Positions 53,220 to 64,000 of a DNA stretch of 64,000 nt are shown piece after piece. Made by a program: the position numbers and the translations under genes. Each line of letters opens with the position of its first letter. The stretch's first letter is position 1. Below the pieces are notes generated by a model. That model was not told where the DNA came from. It did not search any database and saw only the letters and a program-made list of their open reading frames with translations. Source of the DNA: Macrophomina tecta (lineage: Eukaryota > Ascomycota > Dothideomycetes > Botryosphaeriales > Botryosphaeriaceae). The stretch is taken from contig JAKSGN010000005.1 of NCBI GenBank assembly GCA_024180945.1, positions 682,001-746,000 on the forward strand, written 5' to 3'.

Positions 53220-54240
53220 CTACCACTCCTTAACCTTCTCGTCCTGCCAAAACTCGCCCACCACGCCGTCGATATCGCCCAAGGCCAGCAACACGGGCGT
53301 CTTGGCGCCCTCATCCACACTCTTCGTGCCCCGCCCCTTGGTCATGTCGGTGTTCACCCAGCCCGGACAACAACTATTGACGACCCTGGCCGGCCGCCCC
53401 TCCTTCTCCGCCTGCGCCTTCTCCCACAGCGCCACCGCCCTGGTCGCGCCAATGACGCCCGCCTTGCTCACCGCATACGCCGCGGACGGGAAGCCCAGCC
53501 GCTCATGCTCGCCCCTCTCGACCGCGCCCACAAACTCGTCCATGATCGCATTCGTCGGGCCGACCGCGTCCTCGAACGCGGCCGCGCCGCCGCCAGCGGC
53601 CGCCGCCTGCCTGAACCGCTGCTGCAGCGCGGGCGGGTACCGGCCCAGCGCGCCCGCCATGCTCGCCACGTTGACCACGCGCCCCGGCGGCACGGCGGCC
53701 GCCTTGGCGACCAGCGGCAGCAACGCGCCCACGACGTCCAGGGTGCCGAAGTAGTTGGTCCGCAGCGTGTCGCGGGCGACGCGGGCGTCGAAGCCGTCCA
53801 GCGCGATGCCCGCGTTGTTGACGACGAGGTCGACGGCGCCGGCGTGGTCGCGCGCGAGGAGGGCGGCGAAGGCGGCGATGCTGGCGGGCGCGCTGATGTC
53901 GAGGGCGTGGAAGGCGAGCGCGACGGGCCCGCCCTGCGGCGCGAGCACGCGGGCGGAGACGAGGGCGGGGTCGGCGTGGAGCGAGGCGACGGCGGCGGCG
54001 CCGCGCGTGGGCGAGCGCGCGGTGAGGTAGATGAGCAGGGGCGCGGCGGAGGCGCGGCTGAGGGCGGAGGCCGGGTAGGCGAGGGCGAGGTTGCGGACTG
54101 GCGCGTCGAGGCGTTAGTATGGCATTGCGAGGGTGGAACGAGGTGCTGGGGACTGCGCGGGGTTGGAGGCGCGCACCAATGGCGAGGCCGATGCCCTTGT
54201 TTGCGCCGGTGACGACGGCGACGCGGGTCTGGGGCGGCAT
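53220..54240 (-). CDS. short-chain dehydrogenase/reductase (carbonyl reductase-like), 313 aa, 2 exons
   Basis: Exons 54177-54240 and 53220-54097. The NADPH-binding loop TGANKGIG (residues ~11-18) ends exon 1. The NNAG motif (VDLVVNNAGIALDG), the catalytic Ser region (VNVASMAGALG) and Tyr/Lys in AAYAVSKAG are intact. GWVNTDMT near the C-terminus is the usual substrate-side loop. Overall it matches the human CBR1-like fungal group that reduces carbonyl compounds with NADPH. The frame is open upstream to an ATG at 54381, adding 47 residues rich in Ser/Arg/Ala (RTLGRLQRLSTSFASIPT) that resemble a mitochondrial presequence. Which start is used decides the location. The gene is very GC-rich, and long antisense frames occur. 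Confidence 0.9.
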
Positions 54241-54591
54241 TGCTTCGCGGGCTTGGCTTTGCTGGGGGCGGCGCGAGGAAGACAGAGCCGCTGTTGGGAT
54301 GGAGGCGAAGGAGGTGCTGAGGCGCTGGAGTCTCCCGAGCGTTCTCGACGACGGCAGAGCTGCTGTGGGTCTTGACGTCACGGATTGCGGAACACGCGGG
54401 GATCGCGGACAAGCACGCTGTCAAGAGAAGAAATACGTAGTAGGCGCACGGCAGGGTATGCAACAGCGGGAAAACAATGATTTCTAAGCGCAAACGTCAA
54501 GACGGGGGTATCCATATCCACCACTGCGGATTGCTCCTTCAATCCCTGATTACATCCTCAATACGAGAACGTGAATAGTAATCAACCCGTA

Positions 54592-54838
54592 CTAAACGGC
54601 GGGTTCCTCGGTCTTGCTGACAATCCAGAAAGCGTCTATGATGCTGCCGTCAGCATTGGGTCAAAAAGCGATTCAGCCGGAACCTACGCAGCACGCCCGG
54701 GATCCAGCCCAGAATGCTCAAACAAATGTTGATCAGGAAGTCGGCGCCGCAGCCACGCTTGATGAAGACCGGGACGGGCGGCACGAAGAGGGCGAGGAAG
54801 TAGAGGAGGACGTCGGACTGCGATGAGAAGGTCAGCAT
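54592..54838 (-). CDS. PMP3-like: plasma membrane proteolipid Pmp3/RCI2-type, 64 aa, 2 exons
   Basis: Exons 54688-54838 and 54592-54635. It has two membrane helices: [16 protein letters not shown] and [19 protein letters not shown], joined by the signature [11 protein letters not shown]. The intron splits His in the VL-HAFWIV junction, as expected for the family (HAxxI after the second helix). It is too short for ordinary ORF calls. Pmp3 proteins modulate membrane potential and lipid homeostasis and are often salt- or cold-induced. An ATG three codons upstream (54847) is a possible start. An exon further upstream ([10 protein letters not shown] near 54985) cannot be joined in frame. Confidence 0.85.
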
Positions 54839-56347
54839 TGCAATCATCGAGCCCGCAGCAAATGTCTGAGCTACTGGAGAGGCGCGCTGGGATGGAGAGA
54901 GAGGTCCGAGCACCCCGGCGGAGACAGAGGGCTGTCGTCGCTGCTGCAGAAATCGCTAGATGCCGAACGCGCTTCTGACATGTCACCGCCGCATCTTCTT
55001 CCCTTGCAGCAGTCGCGCAAGAGCGACCAGGCAATCGCGGAGCTTCCGCAGCAGCGCGCACAGAGGGTCAAGTGGCAGCGACGCTCTCTCCGCCGTCTCC
55101 GCACTGCTCCACCCGCCCACAATTCCCCAGCGGTCGCTCGGCCCGGCCCAGCGGCAACCCGATCAGGGGTGAAAAGCGACTCACCGTCGAAGAAGGCGGG
55201 CGGTTGGCCATTGTGCCGTTGTTCGTTTGGTTAGGCGTCTGAGAAGCTTTGATGTCGCAGTTTCCTGAGTTCGCGTTTCGCCGCGGAAAGGGGTTGATGA
55301 TGGCAAGAGGAAGAATCACCGCCGCTCCGGGGAGCCTGCGCCCTTTGAAATAAAACGACGACAGCGCCGGCGTGTGAGGCAGGGTCCGATTCAGATCCGG
55401 ATCTGCCTTGGCAACGGCAGTGCGGCAGGCAAGCTTTCTGCCCGGCGAATGAGCGGGTGCAGTCGCGCCAGACAAGCCTCCCAGCTTCCGAGCCGACGAA
55501 TCAAACGGCGGGAGGCCGTTGCAGCGTTACGTCATAGCGAGGCGCGGTCTGGAATTCGGCACGGACAGCGGTGCGAGGGAGTGCCACGGTGGCGGTGCGG
55601 TGCAAGGCTCAGCAGCATATTGCGTGTGCGATGAGGCGCTTGTGGCGTTTCAGCTGCGGAACGACAGCAGATGTGATGGGTAAGTGGTGCGAAAGAAGAG
55701 TGGTGGGAGGCAGAGGCTGAGGAGTCGTCGGCCAGCGGACGTCTCTGAGCACCGAAGCAAATGGAGGTCGTTGCTTGCAAAACCACACTTTGTCCCAGCA
55801 CGACGCAGATTCGCACATTGATTGCCTTTCTGAGCTTTGCTGCCGTGCACCTTTTGCTGTGCTCAGCAAGTGAGCCCAGCGATACCCGCGCGCGCTCGAC
55901 ATCTGGGCCAATGCTTCCAGTGCTCAGCCTTCAGGCTCGGGCCGGAGACAGGCCTAAGCTGGCGGCCGGCGAAAAGACGTCGGCCGGATTGCGAGTCACT
56001 CATCACGCCCCAATGAGAAATTGGCCGTGTGTGCAGGAGAAAGCTGGGAAGCGCAGCTGCTAGCGACGTCCCCTTAAGCACAATTCAACAGCACGAGGAA
56101 GCACACCGTTTGTCTGCTCCGCAATTTCCAGTCACACTGACATTGTCGTTGAAGGAGTGAACCATTCGGGTATCCCACATTAGCCCCCGGGGCAGTCCGA
56201 GACAAAAAAAAAAAAAAAAAGCCAAACACAAAGCGTAGCGTCCCGCGTCAGCGAATAATACCCCCTTCCTCTGGGATGGCTGGCCATTAATTCACCCAGC
56301 GTCGCATCATGTGTAGGTGGCATGGCAGGTTCGTGAGGAGAAAGATA
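54839..56347. other. intergenic region with poly-A tract
   Basis: No gene is supported. 54950-55480 is probably the promoter and leader of the Pmp3 gene. Frames at 55532-56081 lack domains. A 17-base A tract lies at 56204-56220. Confidence 0.5.
56204..56220. repeat. poly-A tract (17 A)
   Basis: Seventeen A residues about 130 bp beyond the stop of the minus-strand HsbA-like gene. Confidence 0.85.
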
Positions 56348-57214
56348 TTACTCCTGGCCACCAATGCCACCCCCGCTGCCACCACCGGTCAGGAGGCCGA
56401 TAAGGCCAGGTGGGATCTCAATCAGTCCGCCGCGCCCCTGGTATGCTGCGATAGTGTCGTCGAAGGCGGCTTGGATTTGTTGGTTTACTGGTGTGGCGAT
56501 GGACGTGAGGGACGGCTCAAGGAGCGCGATGGTCTGGTGGTAGGTTAGTTTATGTAGTAGTGGTGATAGTGCCCGTAGAGTAGAGGAGAGAGAGCAGAGG
56601 CGGGCAGAGCGGCACATACAGCATCACCTAGCGCCGTCGCGTACTCCTTCTGCTGTTCAATATTCGATCGGAGCAGCGACACAACATCAATGAGACCGAA
56701 CCCGGCGTTGTCGAACTCAGGACGCTTGGCCTTGATGTTGGCGAGAAGAGATTCAATCTGAGGCTGGAGTTGCAGAAATTGCTGGCCAACGGTCGTTCTT
56801 TGACGGGTGTTAGCAAGCCACACATGAAGAGACAAGCCGCATCACGTACGAGTCGGCAAGGCTGAGCCTGCCGGTGGCGTTGGCGATGGCGGTGCTGTTC
56901 TGGATGGCCTCTCCGAGCTTGGTGGTCTGTGATTGGATCTTCAACAGCTGAGCGATGCCCTTCAGGCCGCCAGAGAAGTCGTTGAGAGTTTGGTTGGTGG
57001 CATTGACGTTGGCGGCAATGGTTGTGAGAGACTCGGTAAAGGCGGCCACGCCTGTTGGAACTGCCTTCTCTCCATCACCGTAACTGCCGCTGCTGTCATC
57101 CTGGCTCGGAAAGAACAGCCTCTTGCTCATCTCTGCCTCGGCCGGTGCCGGTGCTGCCGGGGCAGCGATGGCGGCCGAAGCGAAGAAGAGGGTGGCCAGA
57201 GTGCCGAAGCGCAT
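56348..57214 (-). CDS. HsbA-like secreted cell-wall protein (galactomannoprotein Mp1 family), 242 aa, 3 exons
   Basis: Exons 56850-57214, 56620-56797 and 56348-56533 sum to 729 nt. The signal peptide is clear (MRFGTLATLFFASAAIAAPA). The mature part is a helical bundle of the hydrophobic-surface-binding type: ESLTTIAANVNATNQTLNDF, LLKIQSQTTKLGEAIQNS, LQLQPQIESLLANIKAKRP and YATALGDAVTIALLEPSL. Two or three N-glycosylation sites (NATN, NQT, NST) are visible. A Gly-rich tail (GLLTGGGSGGGIGG) ends the protein; no GPI signal is seen. Relatives bind hydrophobic surfaces or host lipids and sit in the fungal wall. Both introns are short and well formed. Confidence 0.87.
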
Positions 57215-60050
57215 AGTGCTGAGGCGGCGTGTGTTTCGCGAAGCCCTGAATGGAGACGGCCCGGTGGAAGTGCGACTCTGGGCTGTCGGTTGGCAGGCGG
57301 GTGGAGAAACAAACGGCGGACCTTGAAGCGGGCGAGGCGCGGTAAAAGAACGTTTCTGGCCCAGTTGCAAGAGCCAAGGAAAGACAACATGGCGCGATCT
57401 GGAGTGGGTAGCAATTAATTGCAATGCTGACACTCCTCGGCACGCCCTCACGGCCAGCTCATGCCTCCTGCCGTCAGCGATGGTGGTGTGGATGGGCACT
57501 CAGCAACGACGCACATGATACCGAGCAACGAGAGGAGAAGACCGCAAGATCGGCACGGTCCATGGAAAATCTGGGGTAGCGGCGGGATGATTTGAGCTTA
57601 ATGTCGCCCGTGACGGTAAGCTTGTTTCCCGTTGCGGTTAGTCAGGAACGGGGGCATGAAATTGAGCGGGTGCGGAGACGCAGGTCCACGCCACTGCCTC
57701 GGCCAGTGGAACTGCTCAGCTGATATTGTGTGTCGCGACGAAATTGCGGGTGCAGGCAGCAGGATCAAGGTTGGAGGTAGTGGGCCGCGATCGAATTAGC
57801 TCCAGAAGTTGATGAGGCCGAGATGGAGCGACATACTGCCGCCCTTTCTGACAAGAGGAATCAGGACGAGATGTGGGGAGTTGTGGGCTTCGCAGCGGCC
57901 GGGGGCGCTTGCGAGAAAAAGAAACGGGGATCCATTCCCCATCCACACCTCAATCCAACGTCAACCCCTTACCATCTCCTGCTACCCCCCACGAGCCATC
58001 CTCATGCCGCCAGCTGTCGGCTCCGCTTTCTGTTTTGGCGCCCCTTCTAGCGTCTCACGGATCTGGCTTAACTCCACACAGGGAAGATCCTCTGCTATGC
58101 ATTCTTCGACAGTGCAGTGCAGCCCGCCATGGCCGCAGGGCATGATGCCGTTACCCGTCGTGCCCGTGATGGGTGTTCCGCTGTTTTGCCAAAGGCATAG
58201 TTCATGCTCCTGGACCGTTCCCAGCAGCAGTCGAATTTCTTTAGCACCCAAGGTCGCTTGTTATTCCGCCAGTTTCTGCCACCGTCGAACGGGTCGGCAG
58301 CTTCGCGCGAGAAAGCCCGTCGCAGGCTTGATCCGGGAGGCTGGAAGAGGTAATGCCTCGGCTTGGTTGTTCTTGCTCATATACCTGCGTCCTTGTGACG
58401 TTTTGTCCTCCCGCAACAGTCAGCTCATCAGGATGCTGGCACCAACAGCCCACAAGCACCACGCCCGCACGACCTTACACATCGCTGCAGATGCACCTGT
58501 CTCCTATAGCATTTCTATATACCTCGGCCGACAGAGCTTAGGCCTGGGTATTTCTTTCATGTATTACTTCACTTTCGCAACGACGGCTCTTCCACCGTCC
58601 CCACAAATACTAACTCTATGCGCAGAACCCGAAGCTCCTTTTCACCCAGGAGACGTGTTCGGCGGAGCTGGCGGAATCGGTAGTCTGGGTGTCCTGTTTC
58701 GTAAATGCGCGACACGAGAGGACGACATTCCCACCGCTGTTCCCAGCAAACATTCATTTTCCCGGTTGCTTTTCGCTACGTTGCAGCCGGATTTTCCAAC
58801 AACGGTACTCTCGCTCCACTGCGACTAGAAGCAAATTTACGAATCTTTGAGATATGCATACATCATACTGAGAATCTCCGATTACACCCTTACCCACAAG
58901 TGCGTTCGGAAAAAATTCGAGTAGCTCCATGCAGATCTGCCTTTGCCACGCCCACAATCCAGGTTCATCCCGTCGCGCCCGCTGTACACGAGTCAATGCA
59001 CCGAAGTAGTCACCCCGTAAGCAGTCACTTTTCTGAGAGAGAGAGACGCCTTTAAGCCGTTCGGCCAGCGCCAAAGGAAGGGTGCGAAGAATACATATGG
59101 GCGATGCGCCACCCTCTTGCAGCAGAGGGGCAGGTGTGCGCTAACAGGGAAGCCATAATGAGGGCAGGGGAAGAGCGGACGGAGAAAGGGAAGGCGATAG
59201 GGTGTTCGTCTTGCTCTTGTCTTCTGGTTTGCTGTTTGGGCAGCCAACGTATGTGCTATGGTGCCAACTCTTTCCCCTTTCACTTATAGTTTGACGAATT
59301 GCTGACACCATTGCGCGTATGAGATCAACCGGACAGGCGAATGCCTCACCGACACCGACGATGACGCCGAATTATAAAGCTGAGGATGATACGGACGGCT
59401 GGATACTTCTCTTCTGCCATGGCTTTTGATCGTCTACCGGGCAATTGGATTTGCCTATCAATTTATTTGTTCTCTTCATTACGAACAGGGGAGTAGTAGC
59501 TGGTTGGGGAGCGTTGCGAAATACATGGGTTTCTGATTTAATTTCTCCCTCCTGCAACATTTGCTCAAATCTTCAGTATCATCAGTGGCTTCAGACATGT
59601 CATCCTACAGTGCTGCAAGCGAAGACCCTATGGGCGGAAATTACTATCGGATGCGCAGTGATCGGTTTTGTAGAAGGTAATTTAGGGAAGAAGAAGAGGA
59701 TGTACGTTGAGTCCACTTGTGGCGTAGATGTGCCAGCTTGAGCCGGTGCTATCATATGAGAAGGCATTTCCGGCTCGTACCTTTGCCATTATGTTGCAGA
59801 TGGACCCTATTGACCTGTAGAGTAATTTCGTTCAAACTCAGACCGGTTTCAGAGTAGCCGGTACTCGTGCAGTTGCTAGGATCTCAATGTTAAATACCAC
59901 AAAAATCGCACACTCTGCAAAACGCTTCGGAAAAACGCATTTTCAACCTGGAAATTCCACTGATAACGAGGACACTGGCTCCAGCTAATCGTGCTCCTCT
60001 AAGTCTGATTCTCAATTCTTATTGAAAATGTCAACACTTGAGCAGCTACT
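57215..60050. other. gene-poor stretch
   Basis: The 339-codon plus frame at 57809-58828 is long but Pro/Ser/Arg rich at the start and lacks any domain. The opposite strand has a more natural-looking short frame (57982-58251; NGIMPCGHGGLHC), so neither is called. The remainder shows only short frames. Confidence 0.45.
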
Positions 60051-60479
60051 CTACTTGTCATTAGCGTCGACCGGAAGGATGATTTTCTCATCCTCAGGCG
60101 ATCCCCAATTATTGAATCCGCGCGCCTCCAACACAATCTCCAGCTCTGCTTCCCTCCGGTTCTGCTCAATATCATACTCGCTAAGCTGTCCAGTAAGATC
60201 CACGAACTCGCCCCTTGCCGCCGCCTGCTTCTCCGCTTCCGTCGTCTCTTCCATGCCAACGACACCTTTCATCCATTTTTCTGGGCACTTGACTGAAAGG
60301 TGGGAGATGGAGCCGCAGCGGCTGCATTGTTGAAGCTTTTGGGTGCATGAGTTCTCAGTGTGGCCTTCAGTGAGGCAGCGGCCGCACCAAAGAATGAGGC
60401 CTTTGAAAGACGCTTCAGGAAACTGATGGATACCTTCTGTACGGCGATGAAGTTCAACAACCGCCTCCGAAGGCGTCAT
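60051..60479 (-). CDS. small zinc-knuckle protein, 142 aa
   Basis: Two CCHC knuckles of the form C-x2-C-x4-H-x4-C are complete: CGRCLTEGHTENSC and CSRCGSISHLSVKC. They bind single-stranded nucleic acid in most families. The C-terminal half is acidic and helical (EYDIEQNRREAELEIVLEAR). I start at MTPSEAVVEL because the frame upstream is less protein-like. A second minus frame (60476-60670; LPISCSCAHCRRPNIY) also carries a Cys pattern and could be an earlier exon, but I found no in-phase junction. There is no retroelement context, so this is likely a host gene. Confidence 0.7.
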   Translation of the reverse strand: MTPSEAVVELHRRTEGIHQFPEASFKGLILWCGRCLTEGHTENSCTQKLQQCSRCGSISHLSVKCPEKWMKGVVGMEETTEAEKQAAARGEFVDLTGQLSEYDIEQNRREAELEIVLEARGFNNWGSPEDEKIILPVDANDK

Positions 60480-61744
60480 GATGGCGGAATCCCTCCCGAC
60501 GCCCGCATCAGCAATTCCGAGATCCAGTAGCCGGTATCTCTGTCGGAGGGTTTGGGCGACGGCGAGATGTAGATGTTGGGTCGGCGGCAGTGGGCGCAAC
60601 TGCAGGAGATAGGGAGGCCCTCACGGAGGTTGCAGTCAGCGGGGAGAGTGTCGGGAAATTCGGTCGGCATGTTAGTGGTTATGTTGAAAGAGAGCTAGTC
60701 TGGGGTCAAGCGGTGGCTTGGTGTCGTTCTTGAGAGAAGTGTACAGAGCGGTTGAGAGCATACCGGAGGTAAAGTGTGAACAATGAAGTTCCGCGAGGGA
60801 TGGAGACTGAGACACGGCTTACGAAAGTGAAGGAAGCAACGCTGCATTTTTTTTAACTCATGCCATAGTTAACATGAACGGTTTACTGGTCGCCAGAGTG
60901 TGCAGTGCTCTGCACGGTGCTATCTAGATAGTGACCGTTCCCTCGTCATGAGCAGTGTAGCAGGATCGAGTTGCACAGCATCGAACACCATCGAGATTCT
61001 CAGTATTGCTCGACTGAGAGCGCAGGGGCGTCTATTTATACCACTTGACAACAGTGTGCCCATTCTGATGATAACCAGGAGAATGTTGGCCTGAGGAAGG
61101 AACCAGGTCCATGAAAAGGGAGAATCTGCAGAGTTTTTCTGCGTCCCAAGTCACACGCGTACCAATCCAGTTCTCCGAACGTTACTTGGTCCAATCATCG
61201 TTTTCAAGAAGAGCATGGCAGTTTCGGTGGGAGTTGAAAGACATCTAGGGCTTTTCAACGCCTGCCGGTAGTGCTTGGCTTTACGGCGTGGCGTTGGTAG
61301 TTTGCTTTTGCAGATACAATCTTTGCTCGCCGATACTGACGTAGAGTGCGTGAAGGATTGAGAAGCCAAGGTTTTTCATTATTTCCCCGCCATCGATTGA
61401 GATGTTGGGAAGTGGCATTAACTAATAGTTATTGCAACAGCCAAGTTGCGCATGGAAGAGCTAAGTGCAGAAGAAGAAAAGTCGGCAAGGTCAAGCACAA
61501 CCGAAAAGCATGTGCCTGCAAGTAATGATGCCCGGTTGAAGATACCAATAGACCACTTCGAACACTGCCATATCGAATAACGCGGTGGTCATGCCTCGCC
61601 ATCCCACACGCCATCCCAGTGCCATGAAGCCACCGCCACAATTATGCCCATCAAGCGGACTACTGCGCATCAGTCCCGCCAGGCCAGGCGCTCTCATCCT
61701 CCACCATCCCCGATAGGCCGCCCCTTTGCCCCATCCCGTCGACA
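60480..61744. other. intergenic region, possible upstream exon at left
   Basis: Besides the possible exon of the zinc-knuckle gene (60476-60670), no gene is supported. A TTTATA motif lies near 61033. Confidence 0.45.
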
Positions 61745-62944
61745 TCAAATCGCCCTCGCCATCTCCGCCGGGTAATGCACGCCGGGCCTCTCGACGGTGC
61801 GATACACGGTGCCGGGCTCGGCCTCCCACTGGCTCTCGACGACGGTCAAGTCCTTGTACTCGCAGTCCCAAAACTCCATCTTGACCTCCCTCTTCTCATA
61901 GACCCGCCTAAACTCCTCAATCAGATAGGGCGCCTTCGCCTCGTCCGGCCTCCACCTCACCAACGCCCTCTCCCTGACGCTCAGCTGCGCGCACGGCCGG
62001 GGGTTGGGGATCCAGTGCCTCACGCGCGTGTCGCGGCGCTGCTCCCACGCTTTGACGTAGTTAGCCCGGACCCATGCCGCGTAGGCAGGGAAGTCGAGGG
62101 TCGGGTGCTGCTTGCGCAGGTCGACGACGTCCATCTTCCACAGCATGGAGAGCGCGCGCGCGATGCAAACAGGGCAGGCAAAGGGCGCAGGGCCCCAGTT
62201 GTCGGCCGGGTTGGGTTGGGGCTCGCGCTCGCAGTTAGTGGCGCAGGCGGTGGGCGGGTCACGGAGGGGCGTTTTGACGGTGTGGCCGCAGCGCAGGCGG
62301 TGGAAGTGGCTGCTGCCGTTGTGGCAGGGCGAGGTTGGGCGAGTTCGCGTCGCATTGGCGGAGGGGGAGTAGGATGAGGAGGAAGCGGCGATATTGCGTG
62401 CTTTCTTGCGTGCGGGTTGCGTGGCGGCAGTTGAGGTGGGCGCGGGCTTGCGCTTTTTGGCGGGAGGCATGTTGACGGGAACAACTGGACGCGGTCTCGT
62501 GGTCGCTGCGGAGCGTGCGTACGATTGAGGATGTGTGTTTGCTGGTGTCTGAGCGTAGGCTCGAGGTTGAGGGTAAGTGAAGGGCTGTGCCGCTGCGGTG
62601 CTGGAGGGAGCGTGGGGACGTGGCCGGTACGCGAGAGAGTGGAAGGCGTGGGTGGCCGGAGGTGCGGGCTGAATGCCGTAGCTGTGGTCAGCTGCGGGCT
62701 GACGGGTGAAGGCTGGCGGCGGTGGTCGCTGGGAGGTGGAGACGTGCGGCTGCGTTGCTCGTAGGACAAAGCTGGGGGCATCAGAATGTGAGGGCCCGCG
62801 GGCGACGGCGTAGGTAGGCTGAGCGTGGCTTGCTTCTGGGGCAGCTGCGTACGCTGGCAACGGCCGGTAGGGCAGAGACCGCAAAGGGAGGGTCTGAAGT
62901 TGGGCCTGCCATGGCGGCAGCGGCGGCGGGGGCAGTCTTTGCAT
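61745..62944 (-). CDS. Cys/His-containing protein of unknown function, 399 aa
   Basis: A single uninterrupted frame. Residues 1-215 are low complexity (Pro/Ala/Thr/Ser), with a basic patch PPAKKRKPAPT that could be a nuclear signal. A probable metal site follows: FHRLRCGHTVKTP, TACATNCE and FACPVCIARAL. A helical C-terminal region ends the protein (RKQHPTLDFPAYAAWVRANY; FRRVYEKREVKMEFWDCEY). The sequence style is that of lineage-specific proteins in black-yeast-like and plant-associated ascomycetes. No named domain. The long plus-strand frames opposite are shadows. Confidence 0.65.
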   Translation of the reverse strand: MQRLPPPPLPPWQAQLQTLPLRSLPYRPLPAYAAAPEASHAQPTYAVARGPSHSDAPSFVLRATQPHVSTSQRPPPPAFTRQPAADHSYGIQPAPPATHAFHSLAYRPRPHAPSSTAAAQPFTYPQPRAYAQTPANTHPQSYARSAATTRPRPVVPVNMPPAKKRKPAPTSTAATQPARKKARNIAASSSSYSPSANATRTRPTSPCHNGSSHFHRLRCGHTVKTPLRDPPTACATNCEREPQPNPADNWGPAPFACPVCIARALSMLWKMDVVDLRKQHPTLDFPAYAAWVRANYVKAWEQRRDTRVRHWIPNPRPCAQLSVRERALVRWRPDEAKAPYLIEEFRRVYEKREVKMEFWDCEYKDLTVVESQWEAEPGTVYRTVERPGVHYPAEMARAI

Positions 62945-64000
62945 TGTTGTCGAGAAGTGGTGAATTGAGCGACTTCAATGGAGGCGCTCGATCGTGGCAC
63001 TGGAGCTATATGCCGCAGAGAGGAACCCAACGCTCTTGCGGCCACAAGCTCACCGGATAATTGATCAGGTGTGTGGTCGGACGGCTGGTCGACGCTCCTG
63101 CTCAACCTGCGCGGGCGACGGGGGTAAGTGGAGACTGCCGCACGGCGGGCAGCGTCTTCGAAGAGCCGGAGCAGGCGGGCTATTAGTGAGGAGCGGCCTT
63201 GAAATCGAGGGCCGATAAAGACAGCACGGAGTCTGGTGTCATTCTAAACTTCCAAGAAGGACACTGCTACTCGCCCCATCAGTCCAGGCCCGCGTTGCTA
63301 CCACAGCTGCACCACCTAAAATTGGACACGGCACGGGTCGCGTCTTCGCCCGAAGGAGCGTGGTCTGCTGTTCAATTGGGGAGGGATATGGTTGACTCTC
63401 AAGCGCCACCTACCGAGCTCTCAGCGCAGTCATACCTAGCGTAACAGGTATGGGAATCATGGTCGCTGGATGAAGGTTGCCCTGCCCCTGTTCCCACTTT
63501 CTCTTCTTCTGAGCCATTGCACCGTGAATCTACCGAGGAGCATTCATCGAGCGTGATTAGTCAAAGAGGAAAGAGTGAGCTAAAGCAAGTCATTCGGAGG
63601 AATCCTCGCCAGTAAGACGCGAATTCATCTACAACAGGTGAGGAGGCCGTGCATTGACTGTAACTTTTTCAACACGAAACGCGCAAGTCCGTCGCGGGCG
63701 CAGTTCCGTGGCCGAGCGATGCTGATGGGGGAATCAACCCCCGATACGCCTAGGTTTTGCGTGGCGGCCGGCGGCCTCACCACCATGCCAGGCATCGGTT
63801 GCGCGCTCGAAAAACATTGCCAGTCAGCCACACCCCACGGGCGGCACGCCTTCTGGCAAACCAACCCGAATGATCTTGAAAGCGCCATCTCAGCGATGTG
63901 CCTCCCCCTGGCCATGTGGCCTTTGCATCCCTAGGGCCGCTGACGCAGTGCGTGCAACCCCAATCTCTAAACTACCGGCGCAGCGGCTCAATTCCAAAGC
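62945..64000. other. right edge, no gene seen
   Basis: The promoter of the minus-strand gene ending at 61745 is expected at the left. Frames 63199-63444 and 63625-63934 have no supporting features. Confidence 0.5.

Noticed and set aside
57809..58828. 339-codon open frame on the plus strand
   Set aside because: No domain, Pro/Ser/Arg-biased start, and its middle lies antisense to a more natural-looking short minus-strand frame. Length alone in GC-rich DNA is weak evidence.
1..64000. CRISPR arrays, bacterial operons, insertion sequences, phage genes
   Set aside because: None seen. Spliceosomal introns, an intron-bearing tRNA and fungal families show a eukaryotic nuclear genome.

Overview
The window reads as nuclear DNA of a filamentous ascomycete (Pezizomycotina; a dothideomycete-like fungus is my guess, not proven). 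Genes carry many short introns (about 50-75 nt) with GT..AG ends and CTRAY-type branch points. The families are fungal: UstYa/DUF3328, Zn2Cys6 regulator, NRPS-like carboxylate reductase, fungal rhodopsin-like membrane protein, HsbA cell-wall protein and Pmp3. There is also an intron-bearing tRNA-Phe. For the principal genes I placed splice sites by eye and checked that exon lengths sum to whole codons.

Layout. 1-6.5 kb: AT-richer, gene-poor sequence with damaged coding remnants and poly-A tracts. 6.5-10.3 kb: a small accessory locus with a 75-aa secreted peptide that has a Lys-Arg site, plus two convergent UstYa-family genes. 12.4-31.5 kb: sparse lineage-type genes of unknown function, an F-box-like gene, two tRNA genes and long gene-poor, repeat-bearing DNA. 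31.6-43.2 kb: a compact metabolic block made of an NRPS-like A-T-R reductase, a Zn2Cys6 regulator, an aldo-keto reductase, a DapA-family aldolase and an MFS carboxylate-type transporter. 43.2-48.2 kb: gene-poor, with the second copy of a ~740-bp dispersed repeat also seen at 22.9 kb. 48.7-52.5 kb: a divergent pair, FAD monooxygenase and seven-helix rhodopsin-like protein. 53.2-57.2 kb: SDR reductase, Pmp3 proteolipid and HsbA-like secreted protein. 60-63 kb: a zinc-knuckle protein and a Cys/His-containing unknown.

How the genes may work together. The peptide and UstYa genes have the parts expected of a fungal ribosomal-peptide (RiPP) pathway: a secreted precursor with a Kex2-type site and UstYa oxidases. 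The core is single rather than repeated, so this would be non-canonical. In the 31.6-43.2 kb block, aldolase plus glyceraldehyde-type reductase from one shared promoter, next to a carboxylate transporter and regulator, suggests sugar-acid catabolism. The neighbouring A-T-R enzyme would reduce a carboxylic acid to an aldehyde. These pathway links are inference; only the family assignments are well supported.
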